NCBI GenBank assembly: GCA_032164245.1
Contig: JAVMKO010000007.1
Location: forward strand, 2,976,001 to 3,040,000
Reading direction: 5' to 3'
Source of the DNA: Sternotherus odoratus
Taxonomy: Eukaryota > Chordata > Testudines > Kinosternidae
DNA length: 64,000 bases
The position numbers were made by a program, and so were the translations under genes. Under the pieces are notes generated by a model. It was not told the DNA's origin, searched no databases, and saw only the letters and a list, made by a program, of their open reading frames with translations. Position 1 is the first letter of the stretch; the number at the start of each line of letters is the position of its first letter. This document shows, in pieces, positions 1 through 11,815 of the stretch.

Positions 1-30
1 GGGCACCCAACAGCCCCTCTCTCCCCGCAG

Positions 31-306
31 CGGGCGCGTCGGGCCAGCCGCAGCCTTGTCCATAATGAGCAACCATAGCATGGCGTGCTGCTGGCTGCTA
101 TCCCAGAGGGGCACGTTAGTGCAGGCACACGCCGGCAGGGGTGCAAAGGCTCCACCACCCTTCAGCTGCTCCCTGCAAGTGTCCCCAGGAGGCCGCATCT
201 GCAGAAGCCAGAATCAGGGGGCCACAGAGCCAGTCAGAGAACAGCTGCATGGTCCTCCCTGGTTAACGGGGCGAAGGGAGGGGATTGCGCCACCGCCTCC
301 CGCAGG
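31..306 (+). CDS. Candidate internal exon with strong splice sites, unknown gene
   Basis: A pyrimidine-rich tract ending CTCTCCCCGCAG (to position 30) forms a good 3' splice site, and AGG followed by GTGAGT (from 307) forms a good 5' splice site. The 276 bp between them have one frame open throughout, with codons starting at 32, about 91 codons plus two bases. The other two forward frames contain stops near the beginning. The predicted peptide is rich in Pro, Gly, Arg and Cys and shows no domain I recognise. The composition is GC-rich with several CpGs. This could be a coding exon of a gene running in from the left, or an exon of a non-coding RNA. The splice signals are seen directly; coding status is inferred and uncertain. 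Confidence 0.35.
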
Positions 307-2195
307 GTGAGTTCGACTTGTAATGTGCGCCAGTGCTGCCCTTGGCAGGGGTACCCCTGTAGGGACCCGATTCTGGCCCCTGCCAATCAGGAGTCCGCTC
401 CACTGAGATCAATGGAGTTCCAGCATGGAGACCCAGGTGCCGGAGCTACGAACGCTGCAGGGGAACCGGAGGGTGGAAGTGACCAGGAAGAGGCCTCAGA
501 TGACATAGGGGATGAAAGACGCGGGCTGTACAGACACGTCATAAAAGCCACCGGAGTGACCTTCACTGAGCCGCTGCTTGTTCAAGCCGTCTGGCCAAAG
601 GTCCCTGGCCCCAGGGCAGTCCGGATGGTTTCCATTGCTGCGTGTGTGACTGTGTGCAGAAGAGGAACGTGCTTTGTTTTCTTTTTGCTCGGTGGGCTCC
701 AGCAACCACCTTCTGATCTAATGTTTGCTCCGTGCGGTGATGCTACGGCAGATGAGTGACCATATCAGAAAATATTTGCTTTGCTGATTGCAGGATCCTG
801 GGACTGATTTGCAAGAGAAGGCCAAATAGAAGCAGGGGTGATCGGCGCGCAAAACAGACGGCTTGTTTGGTCAGCCATCTGCTGTAGACTCAGACGGTCT
901 CTTTCTTATCGTTTCTGTCTCCTTAGACGCCGACCTGGATCACAATGGGGCCACCCCAGTTGTTGCCTCTTTCCCACTGTGTCAGACACTGCCCCGTTGT
1001 TTCATTCCTTCCTGACCTCAGTCTGCCCACCTGGCTGTGATTTCAAGACATCTGGGAAACGGGCGAAGACTCTGAACCTGTGCGCAGAGCAAACAACCCC
1101 ATCACCGCCTCTCTGAGCCGCAGAGCGGAAGAATGTGGAGGTGACTGGTGAACCGGCACTCAGAGGTTTGGCTGCGGGAAGCTCCCTAATCCGCCAGCCA
1201 CCTCGCAGCAGGAAGGGGGATGCTCTATAAAGGGGGTCGCTCCTGATCGGCAGACCCCAGCCCGTAAAATCGGTCCCCAGGCCAGTGGCACTGAGACAGC
1301 CAAGGGGGGAAGCGTCAGAGACTCCCTGAAGCCCACGAGGCTTTTCTACTGCCAATCGACTCCCTGGGGCAGGTGCTCAAAGCTCTGAGGGCCAGACTGT
1401 GAGGCCCTTCCTTCCTAATGGTGAATTGGGTCTTACTCCCTGGGCACACGCATTGACCTGAATGGGACGAGCCGCGGGTAGGGCACCAGCTGCTGGGAGT
1501 TAGGCGCCTCATAAAACAGATCGCCGGACAGCACACCCCAGGGTGTTCTGTCCTCCCCTCTCCGCACGCCCCATTCGGGCTTCAGGATGAAGTAACATTC
1601 TCTTTTGGCTGCTGCCTGGCCAGCCCGGTCCCATCACCCAGAGAGCAGACCTCTGCGGCTACCGGGGATCGTTTATATGCCAAATGCGGACGAGGGATGG
1701 CTGGCGTTAACCCGGCTCACTGTGCCCCCCCCGAACAGGCCCACACAAACCTCCCAAAGACCTGGGGTCTTGGGGAGGGGGCGGAAGGAACCCTGGGAAA
1801 AGACGAGGCGCTGGCCATGGGCAGCTAACTCCCCCCAAACTGCGCCAGTTTTCTGTTTGGCACAATGGATTGAAATCCTTCCCCAGCTGTATTAATAATC
1901 AGCGGAGTGGTTTGAACAGCACCGTACGAGTTCCCTCTAGAGGAGCAAAGGGACAATCGCCATGCCAATGTTTTCCCATTCTCTGCACGTCTGACAGCAG
2001 GAGCCCGTGACGAGGCCCAAGCAGGGACCGGTCCACGGACCTGTGACGCTGTTGGAGTCCCTCGGCAGCACCGCTACAAAGGTATACCTCGCGGCGAAAG
2101 GAGAAACGGAAGAGACGCTGTACTGATTCTTAATATCACCATCGCCCCACGAGGTACAGCTGTGATCACGCCATCGAGCGGTAGGCACTGTACGG
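307..2195. other. Unassigned sequence
   Basis: No coding frame with convincing splice sites and no repeat I recognise. Frames present here are short and low in information. Confidence 0.4.
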
Positions 2196-2218
2196 TCACG
2201 GGGGAGGCAGGCTCTCCC

Positions 2219-2390
2219 ACAAAGTGTTTACCATCTAAAGAGGCAGAGGCTGGGAGGGGAAACCGAGGCATGCAGGGGTGAAGTGACTGGCTCAGGGTCA
2301 CACATCAGGTCAGTGTCATGAACAGAACCCAGGTATGCCAGGGACCAGTCCAGTGCAGTATCCACTAGCCCACGCTACCCCTCCTTTCCC
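2219..2390 (-). repeat. MIR-like ancient SINE fragment
   Basis: The stretch carries the reverse complement of the MIR core: a 'gggaaaccgaggc' motif, then 'gtgaagtgactggctcagggtcacac', then a 'cagtatccactagccc' ending. It is diverged and truncated. Similar pieces lie at about 2942-3045, 14695-14805, 29655-29850 and 43866-44066. Confidence 0.55.
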
Positions 2391-2399
2391 CATTATTAC

Positions 2400-5060
2400 T
2401 TGTACTCAATCCAACTTCAAGGGGATATGTTACACGTTCTATAAACGTTGTACAAGTGTCAATTTTTAAAGAGGTGTATGCTACTATTTGAAGGCTGGAT
2501 TACTAAAAAATGCCTCTTGTTTACTCCCTTCTCTCTCAGATTTCCGATGGAAAGCTGTGACAGCAGACGGTCTGCCACTCCTGCTGACAAGCACAAATGT
2601 TTCCTGTCTTAATAATAGGTGTCAAGAAATCTCAACTCCCTAAGCCAAAGGATTAGAATCGGCTGTAAAAATGTACATACACAAATACAGTGGGGACACA
2701 GAGCACACGAATAGACTAGGTATGGGGCCCAGAGAGGAACCAATACAAGAATGGGAGGAGAAGGAATAGTCCTAAAGGAATTTCATGTGGTGACAGACTG
2801 GTTTACACAAAAACTGGGATTTAAAGAGCCCAAGGGAGTTTGAAAATTTCGGCCTTTTTTTAAAGCAAGCTAAACTTCAGTCTTCCCCCATATGGAAATA
2901 TCTTAGGTATAATAACTGGCATTCACATATTGCTTTTCATTCCCCCACCCCCAAATATCATAGCACTTTCCACATGTGGGTAAGCATTACGGTTGACATT
3001 TTACAGCTGGGGAAACTGAGGCACAAAGCAATTTAAGGGTAACATTATGAAAAGTGCTGAAGGCACTTCGCTGCTTTTGAACATTTTGCTCTTGGTATCT
3101 TGCCGAGGGCCAAACAACATATCCGGGGCAGATCTGGGACTAGAGTGCTATTGTGTTCAGATGATAAAGAAATGTTAACACATACACAGTGCAGAGAAAA
3201 AGAAACCCACCAAAAAGAGAAGTTCTGTTTCAGACCTTAAACCAAAAAAGTCAATGGAAAATGTGAGACTTCACAGGAAACGCTTGAAGGATGATATTCA
3301 GGAATCCCTGGGAATGAAATGAGTAAGGTTTTCCAATTCCAGACAACTTATGACATTAAAATCTTAAATGCTAAGAGCATCATTTAAAAGGAATGTGTAA
3401 AAGTTAGCAACAGTTTAGGTCTGCCTCTTGGAGTAAAGTGTCTGTTAGTTCTTTCTTGCCGCTACTGGCTTGGCAGAGTCTTTTCTTGTACGTCTTTATT
3501 CCCACCACTGGACAAAAAAAGAGACTGAATAGGAGTGGGGGAAGGCAAAGTTCAGAAACATTCAGCACTTAACTCAGCTCCCTTTGAAGCCAACGGTAAA
3601 ACTCCCATTGAGTTCAAACTGTGATCTCCGTATATACGGTTGCTGTACAAAACTGTGATCTATCTGCAGGAAAAATGGGGATATCTGCCATGAGTTACTG
3701 AAGAGGATGCTTTTGGGAGGTTTCAACACACCATTCTCCAAGATCCAGCAGCATGTGGAGCCCAGATGACCTTTCAATCTGTTTATCAAAGTGCTTCCAG
3801 CTCCCTCGTCAAGGCAGGTGAAATGATACTAGATATGAAAGCGAAGACAGCTCCGCTGCAGCCAGAACGCTTTGTTACACTAGAAACACGCACAGAGGGC
3901 AACGCGGACCTGATGGCGCTTGTGAAGACTGATTTGTTGTGGCTGTAAGTGCAGAAACAGTGATAACCAATTTATGAACGAAGATAAGACGTTACAGTAG
4001 CACCAGAACCTGCCCCATCAAATCTGGGTTTTGGTGAATCAGTTCTAAGTGGTGTTTAATTCCCTCACATAGAAAAGGAAAATAGAAGCCAAGGTTGATC
4101 CTGACAATGAAAAGAGGATGGGAGAGCTGATTAAGTCTCTGGAGGTTCAGGTCTCTGCTACAGACACTCCTTATGACCTTGGGCAAATCTCTGGATTTCT
4201 CTGTGCTGCAGGAAAAACAGGGTCAAATCTTTCCCCACTGGCGTGTGGAGAGGGAGGTGCTCAGATGCAATGACACCAGGGATAATATAAAACCTAGCTA
4301 GAGAGAAAAGCCAAATACTGTGATTCTAAGCACAAAAAGGCCTCAGGAAAAAATGAACGCAAAATGATGAGACTGGGCCAGCATCTCGGCTGATGTAAAT
4401 GGTGTAGTTCCATTGACTTCAGTGGAGCACTGTCTAGTTACACCAGGTGAAGAGCTGGTCCACTCTCTTCCTCTTGCTCAATACCATTACCTCCATGGAC
4501 TATATTTCATACTAGGCCAATTGACTGCTGAATTAGATCTTAAGAGATGGTAACATTTGCAACAAAGCCCACCCCTTCCTTACTCTAATACATCACATTT
4601 ATACTGTACATGCCAGTGAAATCATTCCTGTCTGGTGTACTCTGGTATTGGGAGCCGATGCACAAAATTAGGATGTTGCTAAGAAACCTGTTACTTTAGC
4701 AACATTATCCCTAGAATGATGGGAAAATGGCTAATTGCGAGAAACAAACATGTTTCAGTCTATTGTATGTGGTTGAATTATTCCTGTTGGATTGATTGGT
4801 TAGAGACTAACGATGGAAAATACTGAATATTTCAGATTGTTTTACTATCTGAGTCTACTTTGCCGTGATTTCTTCCATGCTGCCCGTTATACGTGAGAAA
4901 AGCTCCTCATCGGTCTTCATAAAGCAGTGCCTTTATGTTTTAAATCCATCCTTAAAGCCTACCTCTGCCTTGACTTCTGTCCGGTATTTGTTAGGCAAGT
5001 GGTGAATTCTGATTCCTGCTTTTATGCATTACATCCTTCTGCTAACATTCCACCTCCAAT
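2400..5060. other. Unassigned sequence with one MIR-like piece
   Basis: A MIR-like core (around 'gggaaactgaggcacaaag') sits near 2942-3045. Around 4380-4455 there is a short module of the 'ttccattgacttcagtggagc' type that recurs elsewhere in the window. Nothing else is recognisable, and no splice-bounded frame was found. Confidence 0.4.
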
Positions 5061-5061
5061 T

Positions 5062-5137
5062 TAGTTAGTCTTTAAGGTGCCACAGGACTCTTTGTCACTT
5101 CTGCAATTCCAGACTAACACGACTACCTCTCTGATTC
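5062..5137 (+). repeat. Dispersed repeat, 3' part (class unassigned)
   Basis: This is a diverged second copy of the 3' half of the element at 15212-15340, sharing 'tctttaaggtgccacaggac' and the 'cagactaacacg' end. I recognise the sequence as a common vertebrate interspersed repeat, but I cannot assign its class safely. Confidence 0.6.
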
Positions 5138-5740
5138 TATCCCACCTCTGTTTCTCTCTTTTTTCCTCCTGTTGCATTCTGTCCAAAACCTATATGGTGA
5201 TCTCACTGGGTCATCTTTGTTACTTGTTTGTACAGCACCTAACACAATGGAGCCTTAGTTCGGGTTCCTACATGCTACCATAATCAACAGTTATGTATTG
5301 TTATCGCCCCTTCTTTCAAAGCCAGAGTTCTGTTCTGACACCAGCAACGCTTGGGTCCAGGGCCTTTGCCAGTAACCTCCCAGTGTGGGAGACATCAGTG
5401 AGGTGGGCTCTAAGCATGCTCTCAATTTAGCTTGTTTCACTAGACCTGGAGAGAAGGGCAAACCCTTCTCTCAGGAACTTCTGAGTGCAACACCAACGGT
5501 GGGTCCCAGCAGGAAGCAACTCTGCCTTGAGAACTGACTCCAATCAGAGCCCAATGATGAGATCTAACCCTCCTGTTCCCTGCACAACTCCCTTTCAAGG
5601 ACTACCACCTCCGCCAGAATACATCAGAGCTCACCACACAGCATGTCTTCCCTAGGCTGGCATGCCATGAATGTCGAAGACGCTCTAGCAGCATCGCCTG
5701 GCAATGCCTGTCATCATGTATTGAATGCCTGCCATAACTA
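5138..5740. other. Unassigned sequence
   Basis: No recognised repeat, RNA or coding frame. The right end grades into the CR1 relic. Confidence 0.35.
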
Positions 5741-5744
5741 AAAG

Positions 5745-6000
5745 ATTTATTTTGTTTTGCATCCGTCTTCACTGCAGAGGATATGAGGGAGATTCCCAAA
5801 CCTGAGCCATTCTTTTCAGGGGACAGATCTGGAAATTATCCCAGATCGAGGTGTCAAGAGAGGAGGTTTTGGAAGAAATTGAAAAACTCAACAGACTCAA
5901 TAAGTCGCCAGGACAAGATGGGATTCACCCCAGAGACTATGAAAACGGAGAACTAGTAACTATGGTATGTAACCTAGCCCTTAAGTCTGAAGACTCTCCA
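5745..6000 (+). mobile_element. CR1-like LINE relic, reverse-transcriptase N-terminal region
   Basis: One forward frame reads FASVFTAEDMREIPKPEP from about 5757, a motif of the linker between endonuclease and reverse transcriptase in CR1-type LINE ORF2. A neighbouring frame from 5851 continues with an EEIEKLNRLNKSPGQDGIHP motif, the 'KSPGPDGI' block at the start of the reverse transcriptase. The change of frame between the two shows a frameshift. Similarity is lost after about 6000. It is a dead fragment, not a host gene. Confidence 0.6.
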
Positions 6001-6009
6001 GCAATTCCC

Positions 6010-7047
6010 CCTAGAAGAACATCCAGGGTCACATTAAAAAATAATCTGATTTTGTTTCATAGTTTTATCACACATGAATGTGTTGTTCAAAGATTGAAAA
6101 ATCAGTGTTTCCTGATCTTTTTTATTCTCTCGTGAACCTCACTGCATCTCACTTCTGCTTAATTCATAGCCTAAGAAGAGGAAATTAACCCCCCCCCCAA
6201 ATTTAGGTTGCTTTCTCTCCTGCCGTTCTCCACCGACTGGGTTACAACCTGTTTGGATGTCTCTATAATGCCAATTTAAGAGTTTTCTCCTGTGCTAAAA
6301 CCATAGACCCCTGTTCAGCATAGTGCAAAAAGCACATGAGTGGGGCCCGGGGCAGATCACAATTTCTTTTTAGAAATTAGAACATTTTTTAGACAATTCA
6401 CAACAGTATAATGGGCAAAACAGTCCATTTCAAGGAGTAGGCATGGAAATAATTTCACAGCTCAAAGTGGCAGGAATCAAGCATGTGCAGTATTCAGTCA
6501 TGTGTTTATATTTTTAAATTAAAGTTAAGCATCATTAGTTTGGTTTGTTTGTCCTGGACCAGATGTGAGCACATTGCATTGCAACCTAGCACACAAGGTC
6601 CCAGCAGCACTCACTAGCTGCCCTTCCCCCAGGGGCCGGGTCAAACCTTCGTGGTGCTGCTACCCTGTGTGTCAGGTTGCAACACCCGGAGTGGCCCAGT
6701 TCCTTGGACCGGAGCCACCTTTGTAGGGGGAGCACAAAATGGGTTCACTCTCCATCCCCGTCTGCACCATGCTGGCATTACGATTAGGGCGCCAGGCTGG
6801 AGGGGGCTGCTGTGGGTGGGCAGTGGCCCATGGGGCAATCTAGTACAGTGCCCCCATTGAATCAGGAGGCTACATCTGCCCCTGGTAGGGGTAGACACTC
6901 TTTCAGGCCTCCACCCTGCAAATCCTCGTACACGGGCTTAGTTTTACTCCCATGAGTAACAGAGCGAAGCACTTGCGGAAGGTTTTGCAGGATCAGGCCC
7001 TACACGGTCAGACAGCTCTGTAGGATATGAAGTCACTACTAACATTA
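6010..7047. other. Unassigned sequence
   Basis: Contains a short poly-C tract near 6190. No recognised element or splice-bounded frame. Confidence 0.35.
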
Positions 7048-7055
7048 TGGTGGGG

Positions 7056-7172
7056 CGGTGGTTCCCAAGCTGCGGCCCAATCAGTACATAACTGTGGCCC
7101 ATGTGACATCCTCAGGGCCATAGAGGTCGTATCGGATGCGGCCCACAAGGGTAAATGGGTTGAGAACCTCTG
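7056..7172. mobile_element. hAT-type MITE, 117 bp, with 8-bp target duplication
   Basis: The left end reads CGGTGGTTCCCAAG and the right end GGTTGAGAACCTCTG, which are imperfect terminal inverted repeats of the CAG(T/A)GGTTCTCAA type. Both ends are flanked by the same 8 bp, TGGTGGGG (7048-7055 and 7173-7180). An 8-bp duplication with such termini is diagnostic of hAT transposons. There is no transposase; the copy is non-autonomous. Confidence 0.8.
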
Positions 7173-7195
7173 TGGTGGGGCCTGGAGGTCCCATC

Positions 7196-7428
7196 ACAGA
7201 TCAGGGCCCCGTTATGCTAGGCACTATATAAATACACAGTAAGAGAGTCCCTACCCCAAAGTGCTCACGGTCTACAAAGATAAGACAGACAACAGGTGGT
7301 AAGAGAAACAGAAGCACAGGGAAGGGGAGTGAGTTGGTCAAGGTTACACAGTAGGTCAGTGGCAGAGGTAGGAACAAAATCCAGTCCCTTGAGCCGTGCC
7401 TTATCCACTGGACCACACTGCCTCTCAG
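7196..7428 (-). repeat. MIR-related repeat with extended 3' region
   Basis: It starts with a 'gatcagggccccgttatgctaggc' module followed by 'cactatataaatacacagtaag', then a reverse-complement MIR core ('aaggttacacagtaggtcag') and a 'ttatccactggaccac' end. The first module recurs near 9606, 28800, 51550 and 57765. Confidence 0.5.
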
Positions 7429-7518
7429 GAATTACAGCGCTATTGTGTCAGCCAAGCAATATCTAGGTTTAGACCAGGATAGCTCTGGTCACCCAGCTCG
7501 TCTTGTCTTGCCCTAGCT

Positions 7519-8400
7519 CAGTGGTTCTCAACTTGGGGTCCCCAAGCCCTTTCAGGGGGGCTGTGGAGCCCCGTGGCTGAAAACCGGTGACCTGACCCCC
7601 AGCACTGAAGCAGCGCAAGGCTGAAGCTGGTGCCCCTCCCAAGCTGCAGCGGCGAGGGACTGAAGCTGGGAGCACCGGCGTGCTCCCACAATGCCCGTTA
7701 GCTCCCCAGGGGACCAGCCACCAGTCCGAGCAGCTCCGCCCCCCCCCCCGTGCCCGCCTGAGCAGCCCCGCAACCCCCCCCCTCCCGCCCACCCAAGCAG
7801 CTAGCTCTGCGCCGGCTCCTCCCCCTCCCCCCCCGCCCGAGCAGCTAGCTCCGCGCCGGCTCCCCCCGCCCGCCCGAGCAGCTCCATACCCCCCCCTGCC
7901 TGCCCGAGCAGCTACTTCCGTGCCGGCTCCCCCCGCCCGCCCGAGCAGCTCCGTACCCCCCCCTGCCTGCCCGAGCAGCTAGTTCCGTGCCGGCTCCCCC
8001 CGCCCGCCCGAGCAGCTCCGTACCCCCCCCTGCCTGCCCGAGCAGCTCCGTACCCCCCCCTGCCTGCCCGAGCAGCTCCGCGCTGGCTCCTCCTCCCCCC
8101 CCCCGCCCGCCCGAGCAGCTAGCTCCGCGCCAGCTCCCCCCCGCCCACCTGAGCAGCTCCGCAGACCCCTGCTTCAGCGGGCACGGGGGTCTGCGGACCT
8201 GCTCGGGCAGGCGGGGGGGAGCCGGCGCAGAGCTAGCTGCTCGGGCGGGCACGGGGGGTCCGCGGACCTGCTCAGGTGGGCGGGGGGAGCCGGCGCGGAG
8301 CTGCTCGGGCGGGCATGGGGGAGGGGGTGCGGAGCTGCTCGGACTGGTGGCTGGTCCCCTGGGGAGCGTGCCCGGCTGCCCCGAAAGGTGGTGCCTGCTG
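7519..8400. mobile_element. GC-rich palindromic hAT-like element (right end not found)
   Basis: It begins with CAGTGGTTCTCAACTTGGGG, a hAT-type terminus. The interior is a very GC-rich array of a 'gcccgagcagctccg' unit (about 7720-8160). The array is followed by its inverse (about 8180-8370). The outer arms 'ggggaccagccaccagtccg' and 'cggactggtggctggtcccc' match as inverted repeats. The centre lies near 8160-8210 ('cgcagacccctgc' against 'gggggtctgcgg'). No right terminus with an inverted repeat was seen, so the right limit is approximate. Confidence 0.55.
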
Positions 8401-8439
8401 GGGACTCCCGGAACGGTGGGATATCTACTCACAGTGCAA

Positions 8440-8575
8440 CACTCCCTATGTCGACGCTTGCAAAAGTTGTGTGGACAGACACTGCCGACTTGCTGTGCTT
8501 AGTGGGGACGCACAAAATCGACTCGATACAGTCTGCTTTAAAAAATCGACTTAAGGGAAATCAACCTACTGCTGT
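8440..8575. mobile_element. MITE fragment (same type as the 46952 element)
   Basis: The part reading 'aaaaatcgacttaaggg' and the preceding 'gtcgac' modules resemble the turtle inverted-repeat element seen more fully at 46952-47229. No full termini are visible. Confidence 0.35.
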
Positions 8576-11500
8576 AGTGAAGACATTCAAAAATCCCTTC
8601 CAGAGCTTTCCCCTCCTATGGGTACTTATAGGCCTTGACAGTCACCTCTTAACCATCCCTTCCTTCAGCTAGATAGCCCAAGCGTCTGCTATACACGGAC
8701 AGTTTGAATCCGCAGCAACAGGCAGCTTTTGAGCTAAAGGGAGACAAACCCCCAGCTGATAAGAGTCAGAATATAAATGATGGTAATTTCTTAACGCCTG
8801 GTGATTCAAAAACTGCAGCTGAATCTTCTTCAAACTTCTCTGCTGCCTTCACAGCAAACCTGGCATTTTTCAGGCCATCTCAATTGTTCACACCAATATT
8901 ACAGAGTGTCTAAATAGAGCTTTGCGGAGGAAGCCACTGGCAACCAGGAAGGGCTCTGGCCTTTTCACTATATAGTTGGAGGGGAGCATGAGGTTTTTAG
9001 TTAGTGAAGGACTTTGAGCCTTCGTCCTGCACCAGGATTTAAAGTGGCAGGTGGTTACCCAATGGTGAAAATAACGCTTTTGTGGAGGTGCAATTATTGC
9101 TTCTAAGGCATGTTCTCATTAGAAGGGAGAATTCACTTCTAAGACAAGAGTCTTCCAGTTACCTGCCGCACTTGGGCTGAGATTCCTCAGGCTGGTGCCC
9201 AGTCCAGGGATGACAGGTTTTAAAGTTTCACAACGTTCTGTTATTGCTCCAGACAGCTGCGTGCCCCAGACATCGCGCAACAGAGGGAATGACGGGAAAG
9301 CTAGGGCAGGAAGCGTTCCTGACATTAAATCACACGTGGGTGATTTTTGGGCCGGTGCCCGAGACGTGAGAGAGAGGCGAGGGCGTGCTGGCATCTCCGT
9401 CACGCAGCCGCGTCCGCAAATTTTGCTGCAGAGTCTGTGGCCGGGATCCAAGAGCAGCTGTTTGGATTTTTGCTTTGCAAGGTTACAGAAGAAGAGGCTG
9501 AACCGACGTTTTCCCAGAAATGTTCGGATACTGTTCTAGTCCGCGGCCCATTTCTCTCTCAGGCTGGATTGTTGTTTCTCGTAGGACAATACAAGGTTCC
9601 CAACAGCGATCAGGGCCCTGTCGTGCTCGGTGCTGTACGTACACATAATAAAAGAGACAATAAACAAGACTGAGTCAGACTTTAAGGCCAGGAGAAACCA
9701 TCATGATCATCTAGTCTGGCCTCCTGGCCATCACAGGCCACAAAGGGTGGGAGCAAAGGAAATATTACTGACTAAAGACAATACCAATGTAGCAGAGGGC
9801 CATGGTATTATCAGCGGTGGCCATCTTGGAGGACTCACTTAAGCAGTCCATTCCTGCTCAACAGAGCACTTAAGCACGTGCTTAACTCTAAGGATGCACC
9901 TGCTTGCGTGTGCATAAGTGCTTTGCTGAACCAGCCCCTACACTAGTCCCTATCACTTCACTGGAAAGACCCACCAGTCCCATCAGCCAGGCAGCAAAGA
10001 AACATTTCCCATTTGCTTGTTATGAAGGCGGGGGGGGGGGGGGGGGGAGAGGGGAGTCACTCTTTCCATTAACCGGACTGCTTCCTCCCATAAGGAGAAC
10101 AGGGCTAACGACAGACAGCAGGAGAGAAGGAGCAGGTCCTTACATCAGCGTACTTTTGTGTGGCTTCTGAGTACACTTTCCAATTTATGCTACATCCCTG
10201 AAGTTCTTCCGCTGCTAACCTTTCGGTCCCTGCCATCATCTCTTGCTGCTGGCCTTATCTCCTCCCGTTACGTCTATTTCAGAGCTTTAGCGATAAACGT
10301 AGAACAGCCAGATACCATCCCAGACGCGGCTAAGCCACGGACAAAGATAATCGTTCTCCAGAAAAAACGGGAACGTTCTCATTTGTGTTCATCTCTTCAA
10401 GTTGTGACAGCGCTGATCTGTCGTCAAAGGTTGGGCTCTTATTTTGCTTTGCAGCGGTAACACGCTTAGCTGAGAAAAGACAAAGGGATACATGTTCAGC
10501 CGCGCTCCGCTCACAGTTAGGTACCCATTATTATTTATTTGTATTTCAGTACGTTCTATCCATCCTGCTAGGTGTTATTCACAAACACACAACAAAACAT
10601 CAGCAGCTCCCGTCGCTGGGCTGACGTCTGGAGCTCACTGCCTGACCCCGCCGTATCAGGGGTGACACCCCGAACCCCGCTGCTGCCCAGGGCCGACGGC
10701 TGGGAGCCCACGGGCTATGGTGGGCGGATCATCTAAGCTCCAGCCCCGCCACCTCGGACTGACACTGGAAGTCACAGAGGTCTCCACCACCGTTTCCTTA
10801 GTCAGGAGTCATCAGCTGGCATTGAGCAGCCCGTACGGCCGTACCCAACGGCTGATAGCAGAGCGCAGACACATTGCTACGGAAAGACAAACTGGCCGGC
10901 TTTGCAACACTGATTTCTACTTGGTCACGCCCCGCTCCCAGTGTGGTACATTTCAAATAGCACTCTGCAGCGGGATATGGGTGACTTTTACTCCTTACGA
11001 AACAGCAGTGTCCTCGGAGCAGTAGTCCCTTGCCCGTTGACTCTGTTTCTTTCCCAGCCCCTCTCCCCACCATGCTCTAAGGCCAAACTTCATTGCAAGA
11101 ACTCGCCGGGTCCTAATCCTGCTCCCACTGAAGTCAGTGACTCAGCTCCCATTAGTTTGGTCAGATCAGGACTGGGCCTTTTGATTGTCACCCCCTCAAG
11201 GCAGGGACCTCCTGGGCCTGTGGTTGTCTGACAAGTGCTGTGTGATAGGCCAGGATACCTGAAGGCCGTTCAATGGACTGCGGGTGGGAATAGAGGTGTA
11301 GGTAGAGACACAGAGCGCCCCCTAGAGGCTTCTGGTGCTACTGGTTATAAATCTACAGCTTTGCCTGACCACCCAAGTCCCTTGGCACAGATCAAAGTTC
11401 TGTTCCTATGAAATGTAAGAGCTTCACGGGTCTGGCACTGACTCCTAAGGGGCTGCAGGAATGGAGCTCCCACCTTCTCTGGTCTTCGGAAGGTTTCAGG

Positions 11501-11750
11501 TATCTTCCCCCACCTTGGACGAGCTGGGGATTAATCCAGTGTTAATACACAGGGAGCAGACTACTGGAGAGCAGGATGGGATGAACAATACGAAACAAGA
11601 AAAGAGTTCCAAGGATGGGCTGGATTTGATGTAGTGACTGTTCCAGCACTCAGAGTTTTTTGAATTGAGATGGAGTCTCTTTCAAAAACACATGCTGTAA
11701 CACAGCCGCCCCTATGGACATGATGCACGAGTCACCCGGTGCCAATGCCC
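8576..11750. other. Unassigned sequence with a short CR1 tail and a poly-G tract
   Basis: Positions 9678-9750 match a minus-strand CR1 3' end ('ctttaaggccagg', 'catcatgatcatctagtctgg'). A poly-G run of about 18 lies at 10030-10048. Short 'cacttaagcacgtgctta' and 'cactgaagtcagtgactca' modules occur near 9870 and 11130. Frames of around 100 codons are present but lack convincing splice context or domains. Confidence 0.4.
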
Positions 11751-11751
11751 G

Positions 11752-11815
11752 GCCTCCTGCTATGCGGGAGGTCAGACTAGATATGTCCATAATGGTCCCT
11801 TCTGGCCTTAAAATT
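11752..11815 (+). mobile_element. CR1 3' end fragment
   Basis: The motif 'gggaggtcagactagatatg' followed by 'aatggtcccttctggcctta' is the plus-strand form of the CR1 3' end seen in reverse at 17803. It is severely 5'-truncated. Confidence 0.65.

Noticed and set aside
7680..8502. Pro/Ser-rich and Gly/Arg-rich frames up to 195 codons
   Set aside because: They read the palindromic 'gagcagctccg' array on both strands.
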